Source of the DNA: Candidatus Minthosoma equi
GTDB taxonomy: Bacteria > Bacteroidota > Bacteroidia > Bacteroidales > Bacteroidaceae
Reading direction: 5' to 3'
Length of the DNA: 49,114 nucleotides
NCBI GenBank assembly: GCA_018064885.1
Contig: JAGHUI010000034.1
Span: 1-49,114, forward strand
In this document: piece by piece, positions 24,650 through 32,730 of the stretch
How the letters are laid out: the number at the start of each line of letters is the position of its first letter
Position numbering within the stretch: the stretch's first letter is position 1
Made by a program: the position numbers and the translations under genes
The notes under the pieces: generated by a model
The model's input: only the letters and a program-made list of their open reading frames with translations
The model's database searches: none
Told to the model about the DNA's origin: nothing

Positions 24650-25711
24650 TTACTCATTACAAGCAACCCTTTCTGCCATTGCGTTTAGGTGAAGGCATTG
24701 CGCCCTCGTTATTACTTTCTTTTCCATATGGAACTCCCAAGGACTTATCTGCAACAGCAATCCCGCTGCACATGTATCAAAGGCTTCACCAGCTGGTTTA
24801 TAGAGCTTTGGGAAACCATTTTCCCTGAGCAGGATAATATTGTAACCTCGGTTCATGGCTTCACGCAACACCTCCTTTTCCTTGGGCGAAATGGCTGCAC
24901 TTACCAACACACCACCTCGCTCACCGCATGCCAACCATTCTTCTCTCAATCGTGCGTTTTCTTCGTCCGTATATCTCCGATGCACAATAACAGCCATCTT
25001 GTCGGGAATGTCAATCAAAAAACGATTGCCCACCACTTGGCATTGTTCTCCTGCAACTTCCATACCCGTCAGCACAGTAAACAGTTCTGGATGCAGTCGT
25101 TTCATCATCAGACGTCGAGGGTTGTCATCAAGATAATGTTTCCAATTATCCAACTGTCCTTCGTGCATAAGAATCTTGTCGCAGTAACCTTCCTCAAAAA
25201 TCACAGGACGCAAGCCTTCGGGAGATGCCGAAGGTACAGTATTTGCTACCTGCTCCTGTTCTTTGTCCTTTTCTCCCTGCCGCCGTTCCTTGGGCATCTC
25301 CCCAAGGTCCTGCAACTTCCACCATGCCCTGGTGCAACCGGTCTTAAATCCTCTCACCACCATGCCCAGATGCTTCCCTTCTCCCAGATCTTCATTCACT
25401 CTCACTATCATGTGAAGGTGGTCTGGCATGACACAAAGCTTCCAAACCTCCACCTGAGGATAGAAGTGGTGGATCTTCTGAATTTCTTCTTGTTTAATAG
25501 CCGTTCCGAGCATGGAACAATCAACATAAGGAGCAATATTACCATTCAAATCTCCTTTCAACTGACCAAACAAAGCCGCACGTTCCCTCACCACAAGAGT
25601 CAGCATATATGTACCCTTGCGACTGTAGTCGTGCCATGGAGTGCGCCTCTTCATTGAGTGCTGTATATCATGCACCTCCATGCCTGCTACTATGGCTTCT
25701 TCGCGTGTCAT
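24650..25711 (-). CDS. REP-associated Y1 (HUH) transposase with extra C-terminal domain
   Basis: 353 aa. The N-terminal Y1 domain (about 20-215) starts at KGTYMLTLVV and carries the HUH motif as HLH (His98, His100) in VMPDHLHMIV. The catalytic tyrosine is probably Tyr193 in NWKHYLDDNPRR, the RAYT-type pattern. Such enzymes cut and join single-stranded DNA at REP hairpins. Residues about 228-353 form a second domain (GVLVSAAISPKEKEVLREAMNRG, ILLRENGF, FDTCAAGLLLQISPWE) that recurs with this transposase type in Bacteroidota and has a Rossmann-like look; its function is unknown to me. It lies between 27-bp direct repeats. Confidence 0.87.
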   Translation of the reverse strand: MTREEAIVAGMEVHDIQHSMKRRTPWHDYSRKGTYMLTLVVRERAALFGQLKGDLNGNIAPYVDCSMLGTAIKQEEIQKIHHFYPQVEVWKLCVMPDHLHMIVRVNEDLGEGKHLGMVVRGFKTGCTRAWWKLQDLGEMPKERRQGEKDKEQEQVANTVPSASPEGLRPVIFEEGYCDKILMHEGQLDNWKHYLDDNPRRLMMKRLHPELFTVLTGMEVAGEQCQVVGNRFLIDIPDKMAVIVHRRYTDEENARLREEWLACGERGGVLVSAAISPKEKEVLREAMNRGYNIILLRENGFPKLYKPAGEAFDTCAAGLLLQISPWEFHMEKKVITRAQCLHLNAMAERVACNE

Positions 25712-25770
25712 ACTTTATATTCTATTGTTTTTGAACAAATACTCCACTGGAATCTGGAATCACTGTCGCA

Positions 25771-25797
25771 GAGTGGAACGATCTATGAGTTTTTGGT
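25771..25797. repeat. 27-bp direct repeat, right copy
   Basis: Matches 24510-24536 except one base (A for T at position 11). It lies in the gap between the transposase start and the helicase stop. Confidence 0.9.
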
Positions 25798-25821
25798 AGA
25801 GGAACATTGTTGCGATTTGAA

Positions 25822-28752
25822 TCAATTATTCTGTTCCATCCACCTCTTCACCTGATTCACGCACCAAGGCAGTTGGTCACGCACTTGCTGCACCCAAAAG
25901 CGCATTACGTCCCACCCTTGTCGCATAAGAGCTTGATTGCGAAGTTGATCATTGTAACAGAGTTCGCCTGTCCATGTTTGGTGGTACATTGCTCCATCCA
26001 CTTCTATGTCGAGTTTCTTGCCGTTGTAGAATAATGCAAGGTCAAGATAATACTTGTCAACGTGATACTGAGCCGTTACAGGAATGCCTGCATCAGAAAG
26101 TGCTTGCTGCAAAATGTGCTCCCACTCTGATGCTTCAACTGGAGCTTCTTGTCCTCCGCTGTATTCCGCGAAATGCTCAAGGTAACTCACACCACAGTTT
26201 TTACAGAACTCCTTATCACCAACCGTAACGAGAAGGGATCTTGCACGAGTAATGGCTACGTTGAACAGATTGCCTGTTGATTTCAGGAACATAAGGCTCT
26301 GCGACATTGTGCCATTAGACACTACAGGCGAGAACACTATCACGTCACGTTCGTCACCCTGGAATTTGTGGACAGTATCAATGAGCAACTTATTATGAAG
26401 TTCAAGATGGTTCCGCAGTTCTGAATCACTCTCCAATGCCTTAGATATCATTTCTGCTTGTAGATGGAATGGGGTGGTCACACCAATGGTTCCTTCAAAA
26501 CCAAGTTCAATTGCAAGTCTACGAAGAATGCGGATTACACCCTCTGCTTCTTTCATATTGTATGCGCCACCTCTCTCTGGTCGAATGGTTTGTCCTTTCA
26601 CATTCATCCACTGCATACCAAGAATTGGCTTTCCGTTATTTGGTGATTGCAAACGGCTATAATCTGTAGCTATGCGCAATGTATTGTCATAGAACTCCTG
26701 ATTGGAGAACTGGATAATATCTAAGAAACTACGATGGTGATCACGAAGCTGGATGATGTTTTCAGCCTCTGCCATGCTTTCCGCAAGGTCATACATCGAA
26801 CTACCTCTGTATGACCAACGCGCCTCTATACCATGTGTATTGATGAGCGAGAGATCGGTTTGTTTGCTGAGCATGCAAATATGACTCAACTGTTGTTTGT
26901 CACCAATTACAGCAATACGCTTTGCACGCATCATCAGCGGTATCATCGATGCAATGTCACATTGACTTGCCTCATCGATAATCAGCAAATCATAGACGGC
27001 TTCCTTGAATGGCAATCGTCTGCGAGCGCTGAGCGAAGTGATAGCACTAACGGGTAGCACTGTTTTGAGCTGATGAGTATAAGCATCCACATTGTCATGC
27101 TCAACCATGCTGATGTAATCATGCATTGCGCCACGATTCTCTGTGCCGAACACAAATGTATGTTGATCAAGCCAGTAATTCCATGCTTTCTTTGCCTTAG
27201 CTTCAAGCTCAACATGCTCGGCCATCATTGCCGCATCAAGTTGCTCCAATGATGCCGAATCACGCAAAACATTCAGCTGATGATTGTAATCGGCAATAAG
27301 TCGTAGGTCGTAAATCAACTGCTTGAAAATGGTGTCGAAATGCAACCATTCACGCTCTGACATTTTATGTGACAGTTTCAGCTCCGGATGATGCTTCGCC
27401 ATGAACGAATTTACGACTTCACTTGCTCGCTCAACACCTTCCGTAGAACGTCTCTCCCATTTAGAATGAAACAACTTATCCATGAAACTTTGAGGGCCTT
27501 CTGCTAATGCTTTTCTTCCAGAGCAAAACTCAGAGTAAGCAGATTCCGCGTCATGAACTTCACCATCCATCAACACTCCTATCAGCGAACCATATGTATT
27601 ACGCAAAGCACAAACATTCTGCTCCAATTCGTCAAGACGATTACGTGCTTCTACTATCTGCTGCTTCTGAGTGCGTTTTCCTTCGTAGCTTTCACACACT
27701 CTCTTATATGCATCATAATCCGCAGAAGAAGATTCCTTGGCACGTGCATTTTCCCATTGTTGAATATACTCGGAAATGCATTGTTTGGCACTTTTTTCAT
27801 AACGCAGTACCAATGGTAGCTTCTTATTTAGCGAATTGACTCGCTTAACAACCACATCAACAGCATTGTTGTTCTTGCTGGTGAACAATACGTTCTGCCC
27901 ATTGATGGCCGCATTTATAATGAGGTTGGCTACGACTTGCGTCTTACCTGTTCCCGGAGGTCCTGCTATCAATGTTACATCGGCAGAGAGAGCCGACTTT
28001 ACGGCTTCCTTCTGCTCATCATTAAGAGGGAGAACTTCAAGTATTTCTTTGTTGAATGACTTTGCTTTGTCAAATTGCTTATGAATGAACTTCCACAGAA
28101 TGGAATGACGAATATCCTGGTCGTCCCATTCCTCTAATCTGGCAAGTTCATTTTCCAAGCCCACGGTATAAGGAGTAGGATCCTTCGCAAACAATATGGC
28201 TCTATTGAGAATGCCGTCTGCATCTGTAGGGCGGACCGCACCTTTGCGCATATTACCATAATCAAGAGCGTCAACCCATTCCCAGTTAGGTCGAATGGTT
28301 TGTAGCAGTTTTACCTTGTCTGGAAGGTCTGAGAACAAAGCATGTCCTTCAGCGAAACCAAGCTCAGCTTCCAACTCGCGTAGCTCGTAAATATTCTCTG
28401 TCTTATCGTTTGTGGAGTATTTGTCTATAACATCCTTGTTGATTAGCAACTCATCATCTACAACGAATCCCTCTGGTTTGCCATGTTGGCCATCATTATA
28501 AGTGACATGTATGATAAAAACAGGTGATAGGAAATGCTTTGTCTTCAGTATAGGGTATCCTATCAGCAATTCTTTCTCCTTCTCGCAGTTACCACGGAGA
28601 AAAGCGCCCACCTCTGCACTCTTCAATATCTTATTGCTAATCCATGGCAATTCCATGAAAGATTTTTCATCCTTCATGGAAGCTCTCAGCGTTGTATTGT
28701 TCTCAAACTCCACACAGCTGATATAGTATTTACAAAGTCCTTTGAGTGTCAT
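25822..28752 (-). CDS. Superfamily 1 helicase fused to a Vsr-like nuclease domain
   Basis: 976 aa from ATG 28752 (a TTG two codons upstream is less likely). Helicase motifs of the UPF1/DNA2 type are visible: Q motif LNDEQKEAV (243-251), Walker A GPPGTGKT (264-271), Walker B LLIIDEA (589-595), motif III GDKQQL (617-622), motif V VHKFQGDERDVIVFS (794-808) and motif VI FNVAITRAR (830-838). The last 100 residues resemble Vsr-fold nucleases of the MTES_1575/DUF559 type: DLALFYNGKKLDIEVDGAMYH with Asp904, Asp915, Glu917 and Asp919. This architecture is common among candidate phage-defence proteins; the role is inferred. No partner gene is adjacent. Confidence 0.85.
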   Translation of the reverse strand: MTLKGLCKYYISCVEFENNTTLRASMKDEKSFMELPWISNKILKSAEVGAFLRGNCEKEKELLIGYPILKTKHFLSPVFIIHVTYNDGQHGKPEGFVVDDELLINKDVIDKYSTNDKTENIYELRELEAELGFAEGHALFSDLPDKVKLLQTIRPNWEWVDALDYGNMRKGAVRPTDADGILNRAILFAKDPTPYTVGLENELARLEEWDDQDIRHSILWKFIHKQFDKAKSFNKEILEVLPLNDEQKEAVKSALSADVTLIAGPPGTGKTQVVANLIINAAINGQNVLFTSKNNNAVDVVVKRVNSLNKKLPLVLRYEKSAKQCISEYIQQWENARAKESSSADYDAYKRVCESYEGKRTQKQQIVEARNRLDELEQNVCALRNTYGSLIGVLMDGEVHDAESAYSEFCSGRKALAEGPQSFMDKLFHSKWERRSTEGVERASEVVNSFMAKHHPELKLSHKMSEREWLHFDTIFKQLIYDLRLIADYNHQLNVLRDSASLEQLDAAMMAEHVELEAKAKKAWNYWLDQHTFVFGTENRGAMHDYISMVEHDNVDAYTHQLKTVLPVSAITSLSARRRLPFKEAVYDLLIIDEASQCDIASMIPLMMRAKRIAVIGDKQQLSHICMLSKQTDLSLINTHGIEARWSYRGSSMYDLAESMAEAENIIQLRDHHRSFLDIIQFSNQEFYDNTLRIATDYSRLQSPNNGKPILGMQWMNVKGQTIRPERGGAYNMKEAEGVIRILRRLAIELGFEGTIGVTTPFHLQAEMISKALESDSELRNHLELHNKLLIDTVHKFQGDERDVIVFSPVVSNGTMSQSLMFLKSTGNLFNVAITRARSLLVTVGDKEFCKNCGVSYLEHFAEYSGGQEAPVEASEWEHILQQALSDAGIPVTAQYHVDKYYLDLALFYNGKKLDIEVDGAMYHQTWTGELCYNDQLRNQALMRQGWDVMRFWVQQVRDQLPWCVNQVKRWMEQNN

Positions 28753-28812
28753 AATCAATCTTTTTGTTTACATGTACATAACCTACGCTTTTGTTTAGCA
28801 TGAGCTATAACG

Positions 28813-28869
28813 ATGCAATGGTGAAGAGTGGTGACGAGTCACTTAGCACTCTTCACCTATGTATTGCAT
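28813..28869. repeat. Long palindrome upstream of the helicase gene
   Basis: The outer arms are ATGCAAT / ATTGCAT, the middle arms a perfect 10-bp GTGAAGAGTG / CACTCTTCAC (28821-28830, 28847-28856), and the inner arms GTGA/TCAC around CGAG. It lies in the 212-bp gap between the helicase start and the ABC-F stop, where no clear promoter boxes are seen. GTGACGAGTGATGAGT follows at about 28898. Confidence 0.7.
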
Positions 28870-28964
28870 TGTATTTTATGCAGTTAAATGCCTTTTGTGA
28901 CGAGTGATGAGTAAATGACAAAATTCAATGGAAAATGGCATACAGACGCAAGAAACTGTTGGTG

Positions 28965-30950
28965 CTACCCTTCCAATGCAGCACAGGCATCTGCCCATTC
29001 ATCTTCTGCTGCAGCAAGTTGTGATTTCAATTCACTATATTTTGTGAAGAGAGATTGATCGGAAGCACCTGATGGAGTGGCAAGTTTTGCTTCTACTTCG
29101 GCAATTTGTTCTTCTATCTTCATCACTTTCTGCTCAGCTGCCTCAACAGCTTTTTCCAGACGCTTCTGCTGCTTGTTGCGCTCCTTGAGTTCTGCGTATG
29201 AAAGAGGGGATGATGAATGAGTTGAAGATGTTGAGGAAGTTGATGGAGTTGAAGATGTTGAGGATGTTGAAGCAGATGGGCTTCCTGCGCTATTCATTGT
29301 GCGCCCAAGTTCATTTAGACTTTCTATCTGCTTCTTCTGCAAGAAGTCGTAAATGCCACCAATATGCTCACGCACTTTGCCTCCTCCAAACTCATAGACT
29401 TTATCTACGAGTCCATCAAGGAAATCACGGTCGTGGGAAACAACTATGACTGTTCCGTCAAACTCACGAATTGCCTGTTTAAGAACATCTTTTGACTGCA
29501 TATCAAGATGGTTGGTTGGCTCATCGAGAATGAGAAGATTGACTGGTTCGAGAAGCAAACGTATCATGGCAAGACGAGAACGCTCACCACCAGAGAGAAC
29601 CTTTACGAACTTATCGCTTGCTTCGCCTCCAAACATGAAAGCACCAAGGATATCACGTATCTTCAAACGAATGTCACCCTTTGCAACACGATCAATAGTA
29701 TCAAACACAGTAATGTCACCATCAAGCAATTGTGCTTGATTCTGAGCAAAATATCCTATTTGAACATTATGGCCAATCTTCAAGTTTCCATTGAAGCCTC
29801 CCTGTATTGGCTCTATGCCTGCAGAGTCCATTATGCACTTCACAAGGGTTGATTTTCCTTCACCATTATTTCCCACAAATGCAACCTTCTCGCCACGCTT
29901 GATAGTGAGATCTACGGATGAGAACACAGTATGATTGCCGTATGATTTCTCCACACTATCACAAATGACAGGATAGTCGCCAGAACGGAGACAAGGAGGA
30001 AACTTGAGATGGAGAGAAGATGTGTCAACCTCGTCAACCTCAATAGGCACAATCTTTTCCAGCATCTTTATGCGCGACTGTACCTGATTGGATTTTGTTG
30101 GCTTATAACGAAACATCTCAATAAACTGCTTGATTTCAGCAATTTCTTTTTGTTGATTCTCGTATGCTCGCAACTGCTGTTCACGGCGCTCATCACGAAG
30201 CTTCACATATTCATCGTACTTTACCTTGTAGTCATTGATGCGGCGACAAGTGATCTCTATGGTGCGATTAGTGACATTATTGATGAATGCGCGGTCGTGA
30301 GACACAAGAATGACAGCATTAGCTCGCTGAGCAAGGAACTGCTCAAGCCATTGGATAGAACCGATGTCAAGGTGGTTGGTTGGCTCATCGAGAAGAAGAA
30401 GATCTGGTTTCTGAAGCAGAAGCTTTGCCAACTCAATACGCATGCGCCATCCTCCAGAGAACTCGCTTGTAGGACGGTCGAAGTCGCTGCGTTGGAAGCC
30501 AAGTCCTTGAAGAGTACGCTCCAATTCTGCATGATAGTTCTGTCCACCCATCATATTGAAACGATCGTTCTCGTGAGTGAACTTCTCTATCAGTTCCATA
30601 TAAGATTCTGATTCATAATCAGTGCGCGATGCAATTTCTGCATTCATCTTGTCAAGACGTTCCTGCATTTCGCTGATATGAGCGAAGGCTGTCTCTGCTT
30701 CTTCCATCACGGTATGGGTGTCTGAAAGCACCATGACCTGAGGAAGATAACCTATCGTAACATCCTTCTGGCGAGCCACCTGACCGTATGTTGGCTGTTG
30801 CATGCCTGCAATGATTTTGAGCATGGTGGATTTGCCTGCACCATTCTTTCCTACGAGAGCGATGCGGTCTTTTGGATTGACAACGAAATTTGCGTCTATG
30901 AATAGCGGTGTAGCTGAGAATTCGACACCAAGATTATTTATACTGATCAT
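28965..30950 (-). CDS. ABC-F family ATPase with a repeat-encoded linker
   Basis: 661 aa, with two ABC modules in one chain and no membrane part. ABC-F proteins act on the ribosome (translation factors or antibiotic protection). Walker A motifs are GKNGAGKST (34-42) and GNNGEGKST. Signatures are FSGGWRMRIELAKLL and LSGGERSRLAMIRLL, each followed by LLDEPTNHLD or LILDEPTNHLD. The P-site linker has YKPTKSNQVQSR. A Ser/Thr-rich stretch at about 559-583 is encoded by a 9-bp array, and a C-terminal coiled coil (about 590-661) resembles Uup. I start at ATG 30950, which overlaps the end of the EFR1 gene by 17 bases, rather than 105 bases further upstream. Confidence 0.93.
   Translation of the reverse strand: MISINNLGVEFSATPLFIDANFVVNPKDRIALVGKNGAGKSTMLKIIAGMQQPTYGQVARQKDVTIGYLPQVMVLSDTHTVMEEAETAFAHISEMQERLDKMNAEIASRTDYESESYMELIEKFTHENDRFNMMGGQNYHAELERTLQGLGFQRSDFDRPTSEFSGGWRMRIELAKLLLQKPDLLLLDEPTNHLDIGSIQWLEQFLAQRANAVILVSHDRAFINNVTNRTIEITCRRINDYKVKYDEYVKLRDERREQQLRAYENQQKEIAEIKQFIEMFRYKPTKSNQVQSRIKMLEKIVPIEVDEVDTSSLHLKFPPCLRSGDYPVICDSVEKSYGNHTVFSSVDLTIKRGEKVAFVGNNGEGKSTLVKCIMDSAGIEPIQGGFNGNLKIGHNVQIGYFAQNQAQLLDGDITVFDTIDRVAKGDIRLKIRDILGAFMFGGEASDKFVKVLSGGERSRLAMIRLLLEPVNLLILDEPTNHLDMQSKDVLKQAIREFDGTVIVVSHDRDFLDGLVDKVYEFGGGKVREHIGGIYDFLQKKQIESLNELGRTMNSAGSPSASTSSTSSTPSTSSTSSTHSSSPLSYAELKERNKQQKRLEKAVEAAEQKVMKIEEQIAEVEAKLATPSGASDQSLFTKYSELKSQLAAAEDEWADACAALEG
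29221..29274. repeat. 9-bp tandem array (GTTGANGAN) inside the ABC-F gene
   Basis: Six 9-bp units: GTTGAAGAT, GTTGAGGAA, GTTGATGGA, GTTGAAGAT, GTTGAGGAT and GTTGAAGCA, in frame and preceded by degenerate copies. It is the same 9-mer and orientation as the array in the TPR gene at 4000-4083, and encodes a Ser/Thr/Pro linker. Confidence 0.95.
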
Positions 30951-31677
30951 TCTTTTGTCCTTTATTCTTTGTGAATGAGCCAAACTCGATGGCACGGTTT
31001 GGGCATTGATGGTAGCAACGGAGACAACCGGTGCAGTTTTCATGATTCCATACAATCCTGTCGTTCTGCATGCTTATATTATGCAATGGACATTGACGGA
31101 TGCATCGTTTGCAAAGGCTGCATGACTGAGTGGCACGGAAATAGCTGTCTGTGACGAGAAAGCAGTTAAACAGGGGACGAAGCACATAGGTTTTCATCCA
31201 AGGCATAGCACCACGAACTACATCGGTTTTCTTTTCTTCAGTTCTAATGCTTTCTGCCACCTCAGGAAGCTTAGCAAGAGTTGACTGCACTTTGGCATCT
31301 GCCACTTCCTTGCTGTCCACATCAAAACCAGGCAGACATACATAAGTGTTAGGCATTTGCAACGAGAATGTTGCATCGAGTTTTCTTCCAAGCGCTTTAG
31401 AGAGTATGTTATCGGCATATCCCATATCGTCGCCGCAGGTCATCACAGTATATAAATAATGTGCATTTGACAATGCATCTTTATGCTTACTTATGAACTG
31501 TGTTACTATCTGCGGCAATCCCCATGCATAGACAGGAAAAACTATGCCAAGAGAGTCGTCATGAGAACACAAAACAGCAGCATCGGCAGTCATCTCAACG
31601 AGAGTGTCATTGAGAAGAGAGCCTAACCGTTCTGCAACAAAGCGGCTGTTTCCTGTGCCTGAGAAATAGTAAATCAT
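30934..31677 (-). CDS. EFR1-family ferredoxin (flavodoxin plus 2[4Fe-4S])
   Basis: 247 aa. The N-terminal half is flavodoxin-like with MIYYFSGTGNSRFVAERL (FMN phosphate loop). The C-terminal part has two 4Fe-4S motifs, CxxCxxCxxxCP at Cys186, Cys189, Cys192, Cys196 and Cys215, Cys218, Cys221, Cys225. It probably transfers electrons in the cytoplasm; the partner is unknown. The ABC-F start codon lies inside its last codons, so the two are co-transcribed. Its -7 box is part of a divergent promoter with the EamA gene. Confidence 0.92.
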   Translation of the reverse strand: MIYYFSGTGNSRFVAERLGSLLNDTLVEMTADAAVLCSHDDSLGIVFPVYAWGLPQIVTQFISKHKDALSNAHYLYTVMTCGDDMGYADNILSKALGRKLDATFSLQMPNTYVCLPGFDVDSKEVADAKVQSTLAKLPEVAESIRTEEKKTDVVRGAMPWMKTYVLRPLFNCFLVTDSYFRATQSCSLCKRCIRQCPLHNISMQNDRIVWNHENCTGCLRCYHQCPNRAIEFGSFTKNKGQKNDQYK

Positions 31678-31698
31678 AACGGATTGTTGGAATTACGG

Positions 31699-31740
31699 TG
31701 CAAAGTTAGCAAAAAACGGTGCATTTGTCGTAACTTTGCA
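31699..31740. promoter_or_regulatory. Divergent promoter with mirrored -7 boxes
   Basis: TGCAAAGTTA (31699-31708) and TAACTTTGCA (31731-31740) are a perfect 10-bp inverted repeat. Each contains a -7 box, leftward TAACTTTG (31708-31701) for the EFR1 gene and rightward TAACTTTG (31731-31738) for EamA. Only 22 bases separate the boxes, so each -33 region overlaps the other promoter. Confidence 0.7.
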
Positions 31741-31761
31741 GCCACAAAATAAACAAAAGAC

Positions 31762-32730
31762 ATGAATCGTAACATTCAAGGACATCCTTGCATGGCTATT
31801 GCCGCTGCTTGCTGGGGACTTATGGCACCTCTCGGCAAGGATGCAATGGCGCATGGGATTAGCGGATTTGACATGGTGGGCATACGTGTGACAGGCGGTG
31901 CTTTGTGCTTTTGGCTGGCAAGCCTATTTGTGAAATATGTAAAAGGAAAGAAAACGGAAAACAACAATAACACTGCTGAAAACGAGGACAAGATTACCAA
32001 AAAGGAGTATTTACGTCTGTTTGGCGCTGCACTTTTTGCCATCGTTTTCAACCAATGCAACTATATCGTTGGGCTCAGCATCACATCTCCTCTGAATGCA
32101 AGCATCATGACAACGACGATGCCAATCATCACAATGGTATTGGCTGCAATCATCATTCGCGAGCCTATCACATGGAAAAAGCTTGGAGGTGTGATTCTCG
32201 GTGCTTCAGGCGCTGCGACTCTTATTCTTGCATCGGCAGGAGGCGTAAAAGAAGGTGGCGTGCTGCTTGGTGACCTTATGTGCATTGGCGGTCAGCTGAG
32301 CTATGCCATCTATCTAACAGCCTTCAAGGATGTGATTTCACGACATAGTGCTATCACATGCCAGAAGTGGATGATGACCTTTGCTGCCCTTGCCGTACTT
32401 CCGTTCGCATTGCCATCACTCATCAAGGTTCCTTGGCAGGAACTGTCCGCAACAACATACGCAGAAACTGCTTTTGTGGTGCTTGGAGGCACATTTCTCA
32501 GTTTCCTCTGCTGCACAACAGCTCAGCAGATATTGCGTCCAACAGTCATTGCAATGTATAACTATATGCAGCCAATCGTAGCGTGTATTGTATCTGTAAT
32601 GATAGGAATTGGCGTGTTCGGATGGAGCCACGCCGTAGCGGCAGGACTTGTATTCTTGGGCGTATATCTCGTAAATGCTTCTAAAGCAAAGGCATCAGAA
32701 CGGATAGCCGACAGCAAAGTGAAATCCTAA
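31762..32730 (+). CDS. EamA/DMT superfamily transporter
   Basis: 322 aa with ten predicted hydrophobic segments in two EamA halves. The first half begins IAAACWGLMAPLGKDAM. A hydrophilic loop at about 66-88 (KGKKTENNNNTAENEDKITKKE) separates helices 2 and 3. The first half closes with PLNASIMTTTMPIITMVLAAIIIREPITWKKLGG, a typical family motif. The substrate (amino acid, metabolite or drug) cannot be deduced. Its last 36 bases overlap the 3' end of tamL on the opposite strand. Confidence 0.93.
   Translation: MNRNIQGHPCMAIAAACWGLMAPLGKDAMAHGISGFDMVGIRVTGGALCFWLASLFVKYVKGKKTENNNNTAENEDKITKKEYLRLFGAALFAIVFNQCNYIVGLSITSPLNASIMTTTMPIITMVLAAIIIREPITWKKLGGVILGASGAATLILASAGGVKEGGVLLGDLMCIGGQLSYAIYLTAFKDVISRHSAITCQKWMMTFAALAVLPFALPSLIKVPWQELSATTYAETAFVVLGGTFLSFLCCTTAQQILRPTVIAMYNYMQPIVACIVSVMIGIGVFGWSHAVAAGLVFLGVYLVNASKAKASERIADSKVKS

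Noticed and set aside
24689-25657. Open frame of 322 codons on the plus strand
   Set aside because: Antisense to the Y1 transposase, which has clear HUH and tyrosine motifs; the plus-strand frame has none.
1709-29274. CRISPR arrays
   Set aside because: The tandem repeats have no spacers of constant length, and no cas genes are present.
30951-31055. N-terminal extension of the ABC-F protein
   Set aside because: It lies inside the EFR1 gene in another frame; the ABC fold begins at MISINNLGVEF.
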